DNA of 60,000 nt from Takakia lepidozioides (Eukaryota; Streptophyta; Takakiopsida; Takakiales; Takakiaceae): assembly GCA_030704615.1 (NCBI GenBank), contig CM060731.1, positions 20,400,001-20,460,000 of the forward strand, read 5' to 3'. Of the stretch, positions 31,859-46,929 are shown in pieces; the stretch's first letter is position 1; each line of letters begins with the position of its first letter. Position numbers and translations under genes: made by a program. A model generated the notes under the pieces. The model saw only the letters and a program-made list of their open reading frames with translations. It did no database searches and was not told the DNA's origin.

Positions 31859-34800
31859 ATGGGGCGGAAGAAAGGCAGTGGAGCAGGGAAGGCAGCGAAG
31901 GCGGGGGGGACAGCTACAGTCACAGGGTTGGCAGCCGAAGCATCAACGCGTGTCTGGAACTTGGGAGACCTAGTGTTGGCCAAGGTGAAGGGCTGGCCTC
32001 CTTGGCCTGCGCAGGTATGTCGTCCGTACAATTTGTAAAGCATTTAATGTGATTCCGGGTTGTGTGTTTTTGGCTAGTTTTTCTGCAGAATTCTTCTTAG
32101 ATTATTTTTAGTTCGTGGCACATTTCAAGATTTTATCATAGGATCGCTTTACCAAGTTAGAGCGCTCATTTATTTTGTTCATGGTTCTCATGTGTAGTTC
32201 GCCTGACATCGTGGAGTCGCCGCCTGTCCGAGTCCATTATGAGCAATTCCTTGGTGATCGTAGGCATTAGGTTATGGAGTCTTGGATCCTCCATGAAGTG
32301 GCACGTTTTTCGATTTAAAAAACCCCGTACCTGCTTTTCTGCATGGTGGTCGAGGAAACCGCCATGTGCTAGCATCTTTTCAGATGCTGGTCCTGCCATT
32401 AATTTCGATTGAACACAGAGCCACACATGCTGTTCGTTATCCAAATTTCTTACAGACTGAAGACGGGGTTTCCCTTTCCTGTTTCTGGACTAGTGCATTA
32501 TCAGTTACTGATGTGTGTTCTGAATTCTCCTACTTCAGGAGGACGAAACTGTAGTTTCTGGAAGGTTTATCTTTCTGTACCTGTTTGCCCTAGTTGCTGG
32601 TATTCCTGAAAAGGAACCATTTGTTTCCTACCTTCTCCCAGATGCTTCTGATCCCCAGATGCGGTGTAGTCTTTACTTATTACAAAATCTCCTCATCAAG
32701 CTGTTGTATTTCGCAGTTTGCATGACCTTTACCAACTGCTGGTTCACATCGAAAGGTTTTCATTTGTGGGTCTGTGAGAAGTTGTTTTGTGCTTCTATGT
32801 TTGCAGATTGCCAGACCAGATGAGCGCGCAAAGAATAACGCAAAAAATAGCACTGCAGGCAAATATTTTGTCACATATTTTGGCCCAGGAAAGCAAATGT
32901 GAGTATTTGGTGTCTCGTTCTGTTATTTAAGTGGTGCTCTTTCATGTCCAGTGAGCTAAGTTGTTTGCTAAAATGCCGCCTTGTGTTCTGTGGGTAGGAC
33001 TTTCTCTCTACGTTGCCATACAGGCGCACAGGTTCAGAAGTGATATCTGACATTTTGTTGCAATTGCAGTGGCTTCTGCGCTCAAAATGAGATTCTTGAG
33101 TTTGACTTGGAGCAGAGGGCGAATTGTGTCAGCAGGACACAAAAGAAGGGTGCTGCTGCAAAGTTCATTGCTGCAGTGAATGAAATATGTGACCTGCAAG
33201 ATCAACGAACAGGTGCTGCGTTTTCAAGAAGTCCGTTGGAACAAGATGATGGGGTCATTGTTGAGGATGGAGGTTCGCTCCTTCATAATGGTTTTGGAGT
33301 CCAAGAAGACGATGAAGTGGAGAAAGAAGCTGAAGGGCGTGAAGCCAAGAAAGTTGACTCCCTGACTCAAGTTGTTACTTTAAACCAGCAGGATGAGGTG
33401 ATACCTTTAAGTGAAGGCAACCTAGAGGATGAAGTTGGTGAGGAGGATGGTGAGAAAGAGTGGCATGAAGGCAGAGATTATAATGGTGATGGCGAAACCA
33501 TTGATAGGGATTTTGATGGTAAAGCCAAAGATGGAATTGATAGCAAACAGAAGGAAGGGGTTGATGCGGTAGGGCACAAGCTAGTGACACAGGATCATAA
33601 ACCAGCAAAGAGTATGTCCGTTCCGGAAGATTCAGATTTACTAGGGGGTGGAAAGCGGAGGGCTGCCTTTGGTGATGCCCTCAGGAAAATAAACCGAACT
33701 TCTGAGAAGAACCAAGTGTTCCGCGCTGAGGTACGAAATAGGAAGGAAGGTAAAGTTGCTGCTGCAACTGAACATGGGAGAAGGAAGAAGAAAAAGGCAG
33801 GTGATCGTAAGGTTGACAGAAATCATGTGCAGGGCATGCATGCACCTGACAATGGCTCACTGTCAACTTCTGCACTTGACTGCTCAGCAAGTTTGGATGC
33901 TGAAGCAAGTGGCCTTCAGAAGGAAAGAGGAGGGAAAGATAGAGCTGGCATACCGGCAAAAGTTAATCGGCAATCATCCTTGGTTGTGGAGACCAAGTCA
34001 GGGGTTTCAACAGCAAAAAACGTTTTTAGGAGAAGCGATGGAGGAAGAGATGGGGATCTGGACAACAGTGTGCACGTCGAAGAGTTACGGGAAGCCAATG
34101 TGAAAGATCCTGCAGCTGCTGTTGATGAGGTTGGGGCAGTTCGGTTTTCCTCAGACAATGGCCACAAAAGTGGTGTGTATCTGAAGAAGAAGCACAAGCT
34201 TAGTGTTAAGCACAAGGCAGTTGAGGGAGGTGCATCCAGACTGCAAGAAAACAAGACTGGCAAAGGAGCTGTCCTTGAGGGCCGTGTAGAGAAGAAGGGG
34301 AAGAAAAAGGATGGTTTGCAGATGCCAAGCAAAATTAAGCAGGTCTGTTGGTTGGCATGGTTTGTTTTGTCTTTGCTGTCTCTCCACTATTCTGATCGTT
34401 CTTGCATTATCATCCTCACATGGTGTATTTGACAGATTCTCCTTCGTCTGGCAGGAAGATAAAACTGGAGTGTCACTGAAGAAAGGTGAGGAGCATGGGA
34501 AACCTCGTCTGGTTGTATATGATAGGAAGCGTCATACTCTTTCGGGGTCTTCTGCTGTTAAGAAGGCTAGTAGTGACCCAAGAGGGGAGAACTCTATGAA
34601 ACGACAAAGGCCAGCCGATGGTGAAGTCGGAATTAAGGAGTCGGGTCCGAAAGGGAAAGATTTACTATCGAGTGCCATTGGTAAAACCGTTAGAGGGGAC
34701 AAGCCTAGTTCTGGTGTAAAATCTAGGGTTGATGTAGATGAGCATCTACCCTTGTCCAAGAGGGCTAGGGTTCGTGATGACAGGGAAGTATTCAGACCCT

Positions 34801-37800
34801 CGCTTAGACATGGCAAGATGCTGTCTGCAGAAGACTGCCTGGTGGAGGAGAAACAGAAACATGTGTCTGGCATCCATGCTAGCTTGGAAGGTGTCAGCAC
34901 AGGAAAGGATTCAGGAAGTTTGGGGCGAGACTCCAAGCCTAGAGGCGTGGCAGAGAGGGGGGCCAGTTTACCACCCAAAGCTGATAAATATCGAATGAGA
35001 GAAGTGTGTGAGGATGCCCTACCCCCTACTAAGCGCAGGCAACGTGCGTTTGAAGCCATGAGTGCTTGTGAAGCAGAAGCCGCCACGATAAATGCACTTC
35101 AACCAGGTGAGAGTAAGGGGGAGCAGTCAGGAAATTTAGCTGCCCCTGTAGATGGTGGATCTGGAGGTCCTGTTTCTGGGGCCACTTCTGAGGCTCCCAG
35201 GACAGAGAGTCAATCACTGGCTAAGCCAGCAACTTCTGGTCCTCATGGCGCGAGTATTTGCAGCATGTCGAGAAGTGCTATGTTCACTTCCGACCTCTTA
35301 GAATCTACTGATCCAGGTAGGCTGCGTCACACAGAGAGTAGTGCGGCTGACCCTGGGATACCAGAAAGGCCTGATAGTATCAAAGAGACTGGAGCACAGT
35401 CTTATTCTCCCACTAAAGTAGGAGGGGATCTCAGAAAGGTGTCAACTCCCAAGACTGAAGTAAGGCCAAAGACTTCCAAAGCAAAAGCCAGCAGTGTTGC
35501 AGAGCCTGCCAGTAGTCCAGTCCAGCAAGGGAACACAGACGTTGCAGGGGTTGTTCTACGAGATATGGGGAGCCCAATTCTCCCTGTCAAAGCAAGTGCT
35601 GATGGAGGCATTGAGAGAGGGAAGGTCGTTTTGAATACTGTTTCAAGTGGGAATGTGAACGGATCAATCATGTCAGGTGGTCTGGACAGTGTTTCTTCAA
35701 GTCTAGCAAGGCCTCCTTTGGAAGACTCCAGCATCAAGAATGCGTGAGTATCTGAAAGTCTGCTGAAGCTGTCAAACTCTTATTCATGCAACTGTTATGG
35801 GTGGCGTATCAGAAAATTGACATAACTTAGTAGTGTAGCCCCTTAATAGTGTTGGACTTTATCCAGTTCAGTTGCGCATGGTGTGTGCTCTGATGCATGC
35901 TTGACCTAGCAACCCTTTCAACAGCTGTTGGTGACTGTAGGCTCAATTGGCTGTGTTCTCTGTCTTCATGATGTGTGTACTCATCCTTGCATGACAACGA
36001 GCTTTTTTTAACATGTTGCTACAGGAGTCTGAGCACCATTCGCTGTGTTATTTGGCAACAGGGTTGCACTTGCTAATGAAAAGAGGAATGCATTAAAGAG
36101 AGAGGGGGACAACTCTGCATCGATGAAAGTCCTCATTGCAGCAGCCCAAGCGAAGCAACGGGCTCGTCAGGTTTCCACGGGTGGATCAATGACTCTAGAC
36201 CTAGAAAAGCTAACAAGCAGCTTTGCATCAAGCCCTTCTCCTTTGCATATTATGGGGGTCTCAAGGCGAACATCACCGGTTCAGCATGGGCAAGTGGGTG
36301 TTGTTGTGCCCCAGGATCTGCTCAAGAGACCTGGTCCTTACTCAGAGGGTTTTGGCTCAGAAGCACCATCAAAGACTCGACATTCTGGATGGAATAATAG
36401 TGTGGACGAGAGGACCGTGTCTGGCCAGCCCACCAGTTTAAAAGAGGTGGGTGTCGAGACGGAGGCAATGGTTGCTCGGGATGCCTTTGTTGGGATGCTG
36501 GAGACAATTTCTCGTACCAAAGATAGCATTGGGCGCGCAACACGACACGCGATGGATTGTGCAAAGCATGGGATTGCAGATCAGGTGAAGAACCCTGTTG
36601 TGTCTTGCCTGTTTGGCCCTTTCAAGTTGGGTAGTACGTAAGCCCTTTGTGTCCTTCTTGTTTTGTTCTTTGAAGTTGGACAACACGGAACTGAAGTAGG
36701 AAACATGGTGTGTTATACTCACATGGAGGTTTCTAGTGTCAGATCTGGTATACCTCTCCCAGTGGCACAGAAGGGTAAAGAAGTTCCTGGGCCTGGGCAG
36801 TTTGTAACCTGGGTAGTATGAAGTAGTGACATTCTTGTTCTTATGAAATTCAGAAAACCTGCAAACAATGTGACAATTAGAATAACCAGATGTCTCATGT
36901 CAGGAAACCAAACATGCAATGGCGTCTGGTTTGTATGAAGCATGGAAGGCTTGCTCAGGACTGCTAGGGTTGATATACCAATGATAAGGTGAGGTTAAGA
37001 TCTTAGCGTTTGTTTCTCCAGGTGGTTGAAGTGATTGTGCGCAAGCTGGAGAATGAGCCAAGCTTCCATCGGCGAGTGGACTTTTGGTTTCTTTTGGATT
37101 CCATCACTCAGTGTGCACATGCTAGTAAAGGTGCGTTTTGCCCTAAAATGACAGCCCAATTTGTTTGGAAGCTCCAACCAGGAGTCATGCATTTCAGGTC
37201 GAGTTCCAAGTTCCCAGGGCCTTTTGGTTAACCTGCCTTGCTGTCCTTGTGAAAAGCACTAGATTCTTTATGTTTTATTCTATATTTACTTTTTATTCTC
37301 TTGGGAAGAGAATGTACCATGAACATCCAAGGCCTGAGAAACAAATGGAACCAACAAAGGACCAAAGTTGATTCATTTACCTCCTAAGCTGATGCACAGA
37401 AGACAGATGGCAGATGGAAAACTTACTACTTCACATTGGACACAACTGCAGTGTTACAGCAGTTTGAAGGGCAGCAAGCACGCTTGAATTGTCCTCCTGG
37501 ATTTGAGCTAGTGAGCCCCCTGTATGCTAATGGGGTCCTTCCAGCCCTGTAAAAGATTCTGTGAGCCAAGAGTTCTTGCTATATATGTGAGATCTAGTAG
37601 GTTGGGATAAAACCTCATAGCTGAAGTTGCTGCAAGCCCCTGGCTGTCAAGGGTTCTGTACGGGGCAAGTCTGGGTTGATCAATCAACATTGTTGCCAAC
37701 AAAGGCCTCGTTCCCAGGAGGTTTGCCCTGGGGGAACACGCAAGAGTGGAGAAGCTCTTAATGTTTTTGGTTACTGCACTTATGAATGATGTTCTGACTT

Positions 37801-40800
37801 TCTATGTGTACCAAATCTGCTTAGGTGTGTGGGGTCTCTAGTCATCCTATTTGGCTTAGCAGTATGGCAACTGAAGGGGAAATCTAATGTGTTTTAAATA
37901 GAATAAGGGAGTTAATGAGTGCAGTCATTTAGAGCACCCACTTGAGCGTGGACAGCTTGGCTTTGTTGATTACCAAGCAAGTCTGCTGGGAGTGCTCTGC
38001 TCATAGTGCTCGTGCCCAACCTTTATGTTGTGTTTTGGTAATGCTCTTTCAAGGTATATTTGTTTGTTTTTGTGCTGTCTGGTAAAATTAGATACAGAAT
38101 CTTCGTGCTACTAACCTCTATATTGCCTTCTATGATATGTTCCTGATCTTTGAATCAGTGACCTTTCCAATGCAAGGCTGAAGTCCCCTCTTAAATCTGT
38201 GGTGTTGGTTCTGTCTTTATGTTCCTTTCAGTTGTTGCATATCTTCCCGTAGTACAAGCTGCCCTACCTCGGATTCTTAATGCAGCAGCTCCACCTGGAA
38301 GTGTGGCTCGTGAAAATCGGAAGCAGTGTTTGAAGGTTGGTCAAATCTTTTGGACTCAGCCTAGGCTTAAATATTGTATCTTTAGTTGTTGTTCCACATT
38401 GAGGTCACCAGATGTTTAGTTGTGAAATAAGAGTATTAGAGGCAGTTTCTGGGAATGTTGTCCGATGTGTGTTCCTACCACTTGTGATTCTAAAGTTTTT
38501 CTTGATGACTAGCTCTACTGTGAACTTCTACCTCCCTGTGTTTGTCAAAACTCTGACAGACAGGTTTCCGTGGGCAGGAACAGAGCTATGCAAGTGTAAA
38601 TATCAGGCTTGAATAAACTGTAGTGTTTCGATTGTGCAGGTGCTTAATCTATGGCTGGAGCGCAGTATTATGCCAGAGTCAGTTCTACGCCACTTTGTCA
38701 CTGAGATAGAGTCCCATAATGATGACAAGGTGGGGGGAGGCAATGGGGGTCGCCGCCTTTCTCGCTCTGAGCGTGCAGTGGATGATCCTGTTAGGGACAT
38801 GGATGGCATGCTTGTGGATGAATATGGAAGGTAACCTCACATGCTTTTTCATGCTCGAAAGTAAAATGCTTTGGTTTTGTGTTGGGTAATACATTGCTGG
38901 CTCAAGCTGGTTGGGTGTGGTGGGTACATACCAAGACAAAGTGTGAGGTTATGGACTGCTTTTTATTGCCAATCTATGGCACTTCAGGCTGGAGCCAGTA
39001 CTTTAGTGGACTTGCATTACTACAGTGCGTCTAGGTGTCGGGAGATTTTTTTGTATCAGCAGTTTCTCTTAATTGAGAGGAGGGGATGTTTCCTTTCCTG
39101 CTGTCTACTCATTCAGTGGAATCCAAAGAAACTGACGGCAGTTACCCTCTATGGTTTTGGTTTTTGGGAATGGGTTTCATCTAAGGCCCCTAGGTGTCCT
39201 TTGAGGATTCTGTGGGAATAACTTTGTTCTTATGCTCCTTTTGCTACTTCTGCAGCAATGCAACTTTGTCCTTACCTGGCTTCTCTCTCATCCCACAAAT
39301 GTACGAGGAGGAGGAGGAAGGCAATGATTTTGGTGGAAGGAAACTGGAGCCTGAGCCCATGAGTAGCACACTCCCAACCATGGCCAATGAAGGAGAGGAG
39401 GTTGTCGAAAGGCATTGTCATGTGTTGGAAGATGTAGACGGGGAGCTTGAGATGGAGGATGTCTCTCCCACCGGTGAGCTTGAGTCCTTGATCCACAAGG
39501 AGCAGCAGCTTCTGGCTACAAGCTTACCTGTTGTATCTGACAGGTCGGCCAGCCAACCTCCTCTTCCTGTGGGTCCCCCGCCCTCCTTACCATCACCTCC
39601 CCCTCTGCCAGAATCCCCACCTCCATCACCCCCACCTCTACCTCCTCCATCATCACCCCCACCTTCAATGCTTACCTTGCAGCATCTATACATTGCTCCC
39701 TCTCATACTGGCCAACAGTCTACCCATGCTGCTTCTGGAGTGCAGTCCTTACGAGAGGGGAGTTTCTACCAGCCAAATGAACCACCAACATTGGGAACAG
39801 CATATGCAGGGTCCTCTCAGCAAGGTGGTCAAGTGAATAGTGGATTTTGTCAGCAGCCAAGTCAAGCGACCGCCGTATTTTCTCAGCAGTCTGGCCAATC
39901 AAGCACAGGGTTCACACAGCAGCCCAATCAGCCTAATAATGGCTTCCCTCAGCCACCTGTCCCAGTAAAAGCTGGATTCTCTCAGCAGTCTGGTCAAATG
40001 AATGCAGGTTTTCGACAGCAGCAGCCTACTCCATTGAAGAAGCCAATTGCAGGTGCAGACACTGCGTTCGGCTCTCCATCAGGCTATGTTATGTCACAAG
40101 TGGGCCCTCGACCAAACTTGCCTTCCCTTGCGACTACAACCTCCTACGCCTCTGGTCCAAACACTACTCCCCTTGCACCTTCTCCCGGTTTTACCCAGAG
40201 CCCTTATCCCGCAACATTGCATCTTCCGCCCCCACCCCCTTTGCCACCCTCTCTACATCCCCAACGGGCTTGGCCAGAGTCTGTACAATCACCAGCAGGA
40301 GAGGTAGAGCCTAACTCTCCTCACATTTCAAGGACTCGTGAAGAGCAGCAGCTGCGTCAACAACACCATGAGTCTGCTGGTACTGAGAGGGCTGGGGATT
40401 CCCAGAAAAGCCTGTCTGATCTTGGTGGTTCAGTGACTTCTGGCAGTACAACATTTGGACAGCCTGAAGGTTTGTCCCGTTGGCAGTTATCTTTTCCCTT
40501 TCATCCTTTCGAAGTGACGAATTACTCAAATGAGATCACCATTTGTGTAAGAGCAGTTATGCTAGGACGCATCATCACTTGAGATGTGCTTATGTTAGTG
40601 ATCAACTTGTTTTTGCTAGTTTGCACTATTTTTCACATTTCATAGCTCATTTCTTCTCCTATGTGGAGGTGTTTCTTTCCTGTCATTCTGATATTCAGTT
40701 CATCTGAGTTACTGCGACCAGTCATAAGTAGGTTCATTAGGTGTGCCAGAGGTCTTGGCAAAGAAATGGAGCTTGCACTTGCAGAGGTGAGGTAATCAGG

Positions 40801-41929
40801 GCAGTGCCCTCCGTCTGATGGATAATTAATTCTTGTTAGTAGGGTAATTGAGTAATTTCTTGTTTTGATCGCCCTCTATAAACTGATTTAAAGTGGTTTT
40901 GCTTGACAACCAGGTGCATCGTCTGGAGAGCAACCATTGACAGGTGGCATGTCTGTCTCTGTCTATCCGCCTGGAAATGGCATGTATTTACCACCAGATC
41001 ATTTATACAGGCTGAATTCTAGCATACGACTTGGACAAGTTGGGCCATTTCCTGGTGGGGTTCCAGGACTGCAGCCTCTCCTGCATGGTCGACCTGTTGT
41101 TGGAGGGCCATTCGGGCCACAGTTTCAAGGTCGTGCTGGCGGTTTACCTGGAGGCCTTTCTATGAGTGCAGGTAATTCTTTGAAATTGGACTCTTTTTTG
41201 TTGTAGGTTAATTTTTGTCTCACCCATGTATCCAGTGTTAAGAAAATACTGCCCCTGCTTTACTCATGTATCTCTCCGAACATAGGTAGGCAGTGGGCTG
41301 CAGAGACATCTCTAGTAGGATCTGATGGTTAAATGTGCTACTTGAAAAAAAATTGTAGGCTACGTGCTCTACATTCCTCATGCAGTGAGGTCCTCTTGTC
41401 TACATGCAGCTCTTTTGCTTAGGGTTCTTCCCAGATATGGAGGGAGTCTGTTTTAAATTCTCGTGTAATCATACTGCAGATGTACTATATTGCAGTTCAG
41501 GGTCCAACATCAGTCAGTAGGTGCTTTTGCTCTTTATGCACACTCAGAGTAATTGCACTTGGTGATGGGCTGGCTTTAGATTCGTTGTGACAGACTATTT
41601 CAACCCTTCAGGTTCATGTCTATTTTTCTAGCTTCACCTTTGTAATGCTGACGGTGATTCATAAGCATAGTTGTATGATATCCATTTTGGCCAGAAAGCC
41701 GCAGCATTCTTTGCATGCTGTTGTTTTCCTGTCCAATTGTGCTGGCATTTGGCAGGATGCTTGAATGTTACTCATGTGGTGTGTCAGAAACTGTTCATTT
41801 TCAATGCTAAAAGTATTAACTGACAACAATCTATTTATGGATGTGGTACCAGTGGCAGCAACTCAAGCGCAGCTGCAGATGCCGGCCTTCAGACCTGGGG
41901 GCCCTCCAAGTTCTTGGAGACCCAATTGA
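31859..41929 (+). CDS. HUA2-like protein (PWWP domain plus CID, HULK family)
   Basis: Eleven exons: 31859-32014, 32807-32898, 33070-34342, 34455-35743, 36062-36584, 37022-37130, 38232-38335, 38640-38830, 39256-40469, 40914-41171, 41853-41929. Phases agree throughout; 5286 nt give 1761 residues, against about 1390 in Arabidopsis HUA2. The N-terminal PWWP domain (GDLVLAKVKGWPPWPAQ...YFVTYFGPGKQIGFC) is thought to read chromatin. Two large exons encode a charged low-complexity region rich in Lys, Glu and Ser. Exons 5-8 encode the RNA polymerase II CTD-interacting domain (TRHAMDCAKHGIADQ, VRKLENEPSFHRRVDFWFLLDSITQCAH, VVQAALPRILNAAAPPG, ENRKQCLKVLNLWLERSIMPE). Exons 9-11 encode a proline- and glutamine-rich tail with SLPGFSL. 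The family acts in the nucleus in pre-mRNA processing and flowering or developmental gene expression; the role here is inferred. The segment between QCAHASK and VVAYLP is shorter than in angiosperm relatives. Confidence 0.93.
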
Positions 41930-44900
41930 TGTCGTGGTGGCAGAGAAGGTAGATTTTGATTATGAAGGGTACATTAGGAGTCAGTGACTTTTTCTGGGTA
42001 CAGAGATTCTTGTAACTCTTAGCTACAGGTTAAGATTCTCTGCCGAATCAGTTGAGGGCCTTCCTATTTAGGGTAAAAATGTTTGGTCCCACAGCCCTCC
42101 TGGGCTGCAGTGGATTCTGTTGATCGCAGGCATTGGCAGGTAACATGTTTGGAGAAATTGTGCACTACTAAATCCCTCACCATTCCTTGAAAAGTTGGAG
42201 ATTAGTGAGCATGTTTTTCTGGTATGCTCAGGTTGCAAGAGCACCAAATTGAAGCTTAAAAGCCCTCCAGCCATGGCTGCTGAGGTGCCCTCTTTGTTTT
42301 GGAGAAACTGAGTGGCTGCAAGTACATTCTCAAGGTACCTGGTAGAGTTCTTGGACAAACGCAATTATTTAGGGATTTGTATATAATCTACTCTTCAAAT
42401 CACTTTTTGCAGATCCATCTACTTTGCACACCTTTAGTATTCTTGCAAGCTACGATGTATTCTTGTTTACCTCAGCTTGTCTGTGGGGTGGTTGTGGGTT
42501 TGCGTGTCTTTGGAGGTAGTCAAGGCTCTCATGTTTTGCAGTGTGTTGAGAAAGGGGATCCCAAGAGATCAGGAGTAGATAGATACAGCACGAGTGACAA
42601 GGCGTCTTGTTTCGTTTCTGCGATGTGGTTTTCAGCACTTCATATGTTCCTGTGGTCAACCCTTGGTTTCAGACTTGGGATATTGTGTGGTTTTTACAAA
42701 GGTATTGAAGGTAGGCTGTGACATAGATTTTTTACTTTAAAAGCTAGCACTTGCTGTTGAGCTCTCTTCCTCTTCACTCGAAGTCTCTGCAGAGTACATC
42801 ACTCCTGGTGAAGGAATACCATGTGTTGCTTGTCATTTTTCGGCAAGCCAATGCTTTCACTAGTGATTGAATAAGCACTAGTTGGACTGCTGGAAAGGTG
42901 TGGATGCAAACATTTCATTCCTCTGTCAAATTCTTCCCAACTCCACTCTTGTGGCCACTTAGAGCCCTTAATGGAGAACCCAAAAGGTTTCTTTGTATTT
43001 CATTCAGAGCTTGCATGAGGTTTGGAGTCCAAGCTGGCTGAAGTCCAAGTGATGACTCAGCAGGAAGGTCCCCAATACTGCTGGGAGTACACATCCAGAA
43101 GGGCAGGGTGCCAGCCAGTATTGTCCCTGGTGCCTGAATTTCATAACGGAACAATCAAATATGTTCCCAATTAGTATGAGCTGGAGACCTGGGTTCTCAT
43201 TTCAGAGTAGTGTACACTGGTGACTGTGTAGTGTAGGTTTGAGAGTATGCAGAACCCAATCTGTGGAAGGCCAACTTGAAGGTAATTGAAGTGGTTCTAG
43301 AGGGAAGTGGCCCATGAGATTACTGAAAGCTGTGGGTTAGTTTTGTTGAAATTGTAAATGGCAATTTTCTGGATTATGAAGCCAAGTGGTTGTCTCATGG
43401 CAACGAGTTACTGGTTCTCAATCAGGAGGTCACATGCCTGCCAGTACCTGCTCCATGAATCTGCCTGAGAGTTCGATGACGCATGCTGTTTCTCTCACAA
43501 GGAAGTGGTAAAATATTGGAGAAGAAGCTCACCATAAGAATCTCTATTGCAGGCAACATGGGCAGCATGGGTACAAGAGTTCATATTAGCATTGTGCTGC
43601 AAAATAAGACGGTTATTTACTCGAGCTTCCTCATCAAGCTGGAAGGGCCGTGGCAGTCCATGTCCCTGGGGTAAAGGTGTGAGGCTTTTAACCTTACCCT
43701 TTACAAGCTACACAGAAAGAGGGTTCACAAAAATCAGCAACTCAGTGCTGAGATACATTTTACCTGGTGCGATAGCCTTCAGTTGCGAGCTAGTTTAGAC
43801 ATTATGCAGCGAGGTAAGCATTGCTGAGGTCTACCTGTCTGGTAAAGAGTGTGTTCGCACCAGACAACCACATGCACCATCCAGTTCTCTGTGCATGTGG
43901 CATTTGGATGGTGTGGTGAGTAGAGTGAAGCTTGTTGCACAAGAGTGGCAGAATTGGCAGCGAGATTAATGTAGTTTAAACTGATGCTTGAATATGCCGA
44001 GATGCATGTAGCAATTGTCAGCATAAAGCTGAGCACTGTCTTGCTCAATTTTGCTTTTCCATCTCAACGCAGTGCATCGTCTGCTGCTGATACCGAATCT
44101 GTGCTTACTCGTGATACTCACACAACTAGTTCCTCAGCATTTTGACAACTACTTGCATTGAATGGACTACAACAATCCTTCATCAGATTCTCCTGTGATC
44201 CTTCCTGAGCCCATCCTACAAGTGGAAAGTAGTCTTGTTTTGAAGTCATTCTACCCCATTCTAGCTTCCGGCATTGTGATCGGTATATGAGGCTTGCCTA
44301 CATCCAAACTCATAATGTTGTATTCCCTTGCAAAGATTGTCAATCCTCTTCTTGGATATTGATCATGACCACTCCTAGAAGTAGGTGGGCTTTGGGAACA
44401 CTTGTTTGGATTGATGAAGTGTCCAACAGCCTCAGTTATTTGACAGAAAGGAGGATTGGGTATGCACTGGACAAGGTTGATGATCTTAGATTTAGGCCAC
44501 TTTTTAGACTTCATTGACGATTCTGAATATTGGAAATACCGATACTATGCTCCAAAATAAAGTTACGGCTGTAAACTTTGTTTTCAATACCTCATTTAAT
44601 ATTCAATGTCACCTCAATGGATGCGTCATTTGGATTTTGGTCATGTCTGTGTTCATGATTTCATTTCAAGTAGTTTAGCACACCTATTCCTTTTCTACTC
44701 CATAAAGCCTTTGACTATATCGCCCTTATTTTTCATCTTGCTTCTTTTCTCTCTGTCCACCATCTTCAGAACATCAACTGGCTAGTCAAGGTTGCTAAAT
44801 GTCATAACATTGATGCTACAGTTTTTCTTTACAAGTTATCTATACATGATGTCCATCCCTGCATTTGTCCTCCTATTGCCGAAACTTGTCCGTCTAAGAT

Positions 44901-45595
44901 AGTCACTTTCACGTCGAGGATACTTCTAGGCAGAACATGTCACTTGGTGGATCGACCAATAACAGGGGTGAACATATGGTGGTGATGATGTGCAAAGAGG
45001 GAAATGATCAAAAAAATGTTGCACATATTTTGGAGCAAACATCTCAAGAGCCGACCTGCTCCCCGGATTCGTTGACTACCCCCTCCAGCATGAAGCCTCT
45101 GGATGTGACATCCACGCAGACAATTTGAAAGGATGACGTGACCACGGAGATAGTTCCTCAACTTGAAGGTCTTCCAATCATCTCGCCGGAACACGATGGT
45201 TGCACGCCCCAGATACATCTAAGTCAAGTGATTGAATTCTATTTGTACCTTATAATATTTGTTTTCATTGTCTCTTTTCCTCCTTTGATTTTCTTTGTTT
45301 AATCTATGTCAGAAAAGTTGCAGTGTATGATCTTATGAAGCGACGTCTTCTTTGGAGTAGTATTCCAATGTAATATTTTTTTCCGTTTGAAGTCAATTCA
45401 GGATGTGGAGAGTTCAAGGCATAAGGTTGGATGTCCACATGCCAAAGTGATTACACTCTTTTTGTTGTATGCCGAGGTGGATACCCCAACAAGAACATTG
45501 AAAATTTCTCGACATGCCGTTCGAGCAAAGTTTTTCGAGACTCGATTGCGCTGCGCTAAAGAAACGTCAGTGATCTGGTAAGTCGCTTACTTCTT
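41930..45595. other. 3' flank of the HUA2-like gene; no gene recognised
   Basis: About 3.7 kb with only short frames (longest 140 codons, 42299-42721 +) that lack known domains. The proximal part should contain the HUA2-like 3' UTR. The frame at 45387-45581 (+) is unrecognised. Confidence 0.4.
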
Positions 45596-46929
45596 TTAAG
45601 TTGATGGTTTCCGAACATGAACCATCGATATGGCCAGCCGGTGCAATTTCTCCTGCTGCATCTCCGGATGCACATGCTTGTCATAGTGTGTTTTGATCTG
45701 CTGAAGGAACTCAGAACCAGGTCCAGGATCTACTATTCTAAGCTGCTTTCCGAAGGCGGATATCAATTTGGTTCTTCGAATTTCAAGCTCCTTCTTTATT
45801 GCAGCTTCCACACCCTTTGATGTCCTTAGTTCCTCTGGTGTAGTGCGGTAATATTCGGATTTTCCCTTCTCAGCTGCCTCTGCCAGTTCTTGCTGCATTG
45901 ATTCAAGTAGTGATTAGCACCGAAGGGACTACAAACATGTATTCGAAAAGTAAACTGAGTACAGACTCGGGCTTACCGCATACATGTACTCCAGAAATGC
46001 CTCTCGTGTCAAAGAATACCAAGTGCCTGCAGCTCTTCCTGTTTCGCACTTCTTGATGATATTGGGTGGGAGTACTGTCCGAAAATCATCCAGCTTCATC
46101 AAACCAATCCTCTGAATTCGGAATAGTGTGTGGACCAAGCTTGTTGTCACATGCGATTTCTCTGTCGATCTGCAAAAACATTGGAAACATTGCATTCCTT
46201 AACACTGTTTTTTCGGGATTAATAAGACACTACAGAGGGAATGAAATCTCCTGGATGACTTACTTGTTCACGTTGTGCATAGCTGTAAGAAGCCTAGCGA
46301 TGTCGTTTCCAGGATCCAAAACCATTGTTTCCACAACAACATGCTTGTCTTTGTCTTTCGCATGGTGTTTCTGAATGTATCCCATTCATGCCAGCAATCG
46401 GTGGTTGCCGTCCCAGACGTAGAACATGTGGTTGCAGAATTGCTGGGTGTTCTTTCCCATCATGAGGCCCAGCTCGAACTCCTCATTGGCATCTTTCCAG
46501 CACTCATCCCAGTTATCACTGATCTCTGGAGACACTAATGTGCTTTTCCCACTTATATCCGTCAGTGATACATAAAAAACTTGTGCACCAAGTCTATATC
46601 CATGCACAAAATCACTCTCCAATTTTGTTATGTCATGGGAAAGAGGTGGACGCACAACAGGCATTGATATCATCCGGCACAGAGGGATGTCCAGACGCCC
46701 TCCAGATACGAGCATGTTATAACCTCCTAAGAGTTTACCTTCTGGAATGACATGAGTTCTTTCACCTTGTCAAGGTAGTGCACTTCAGATTCATCTGCTT
46801 CATCTGTATTCTCTGAGTTTTTTCCGGACTCGTCCCCATCTCCATATCCTTTCTCCTCTGATCATGTAGGCTTCGACCTCACAGTTTTATGCACGATGCC
46901 ATTCAATTCTGACTGAGTAATTTGCAAAT

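Noticed and set aside
33375-34387. Several minus-strand frames opposite the HUA2-like gene
   Set aside because: They are low-complexity antisense shadows of the charged exon; plus-strand exons have splice sites and consistent phase.
36025-36061. Acceptor at 36024 for HUA2-like exon 5
   Set aside because: Using it puts a stop (TAA) in frame after about 17 codons; the acceptor at 36061 keeps the frame and gives the family sequence ALANEKRNALK.
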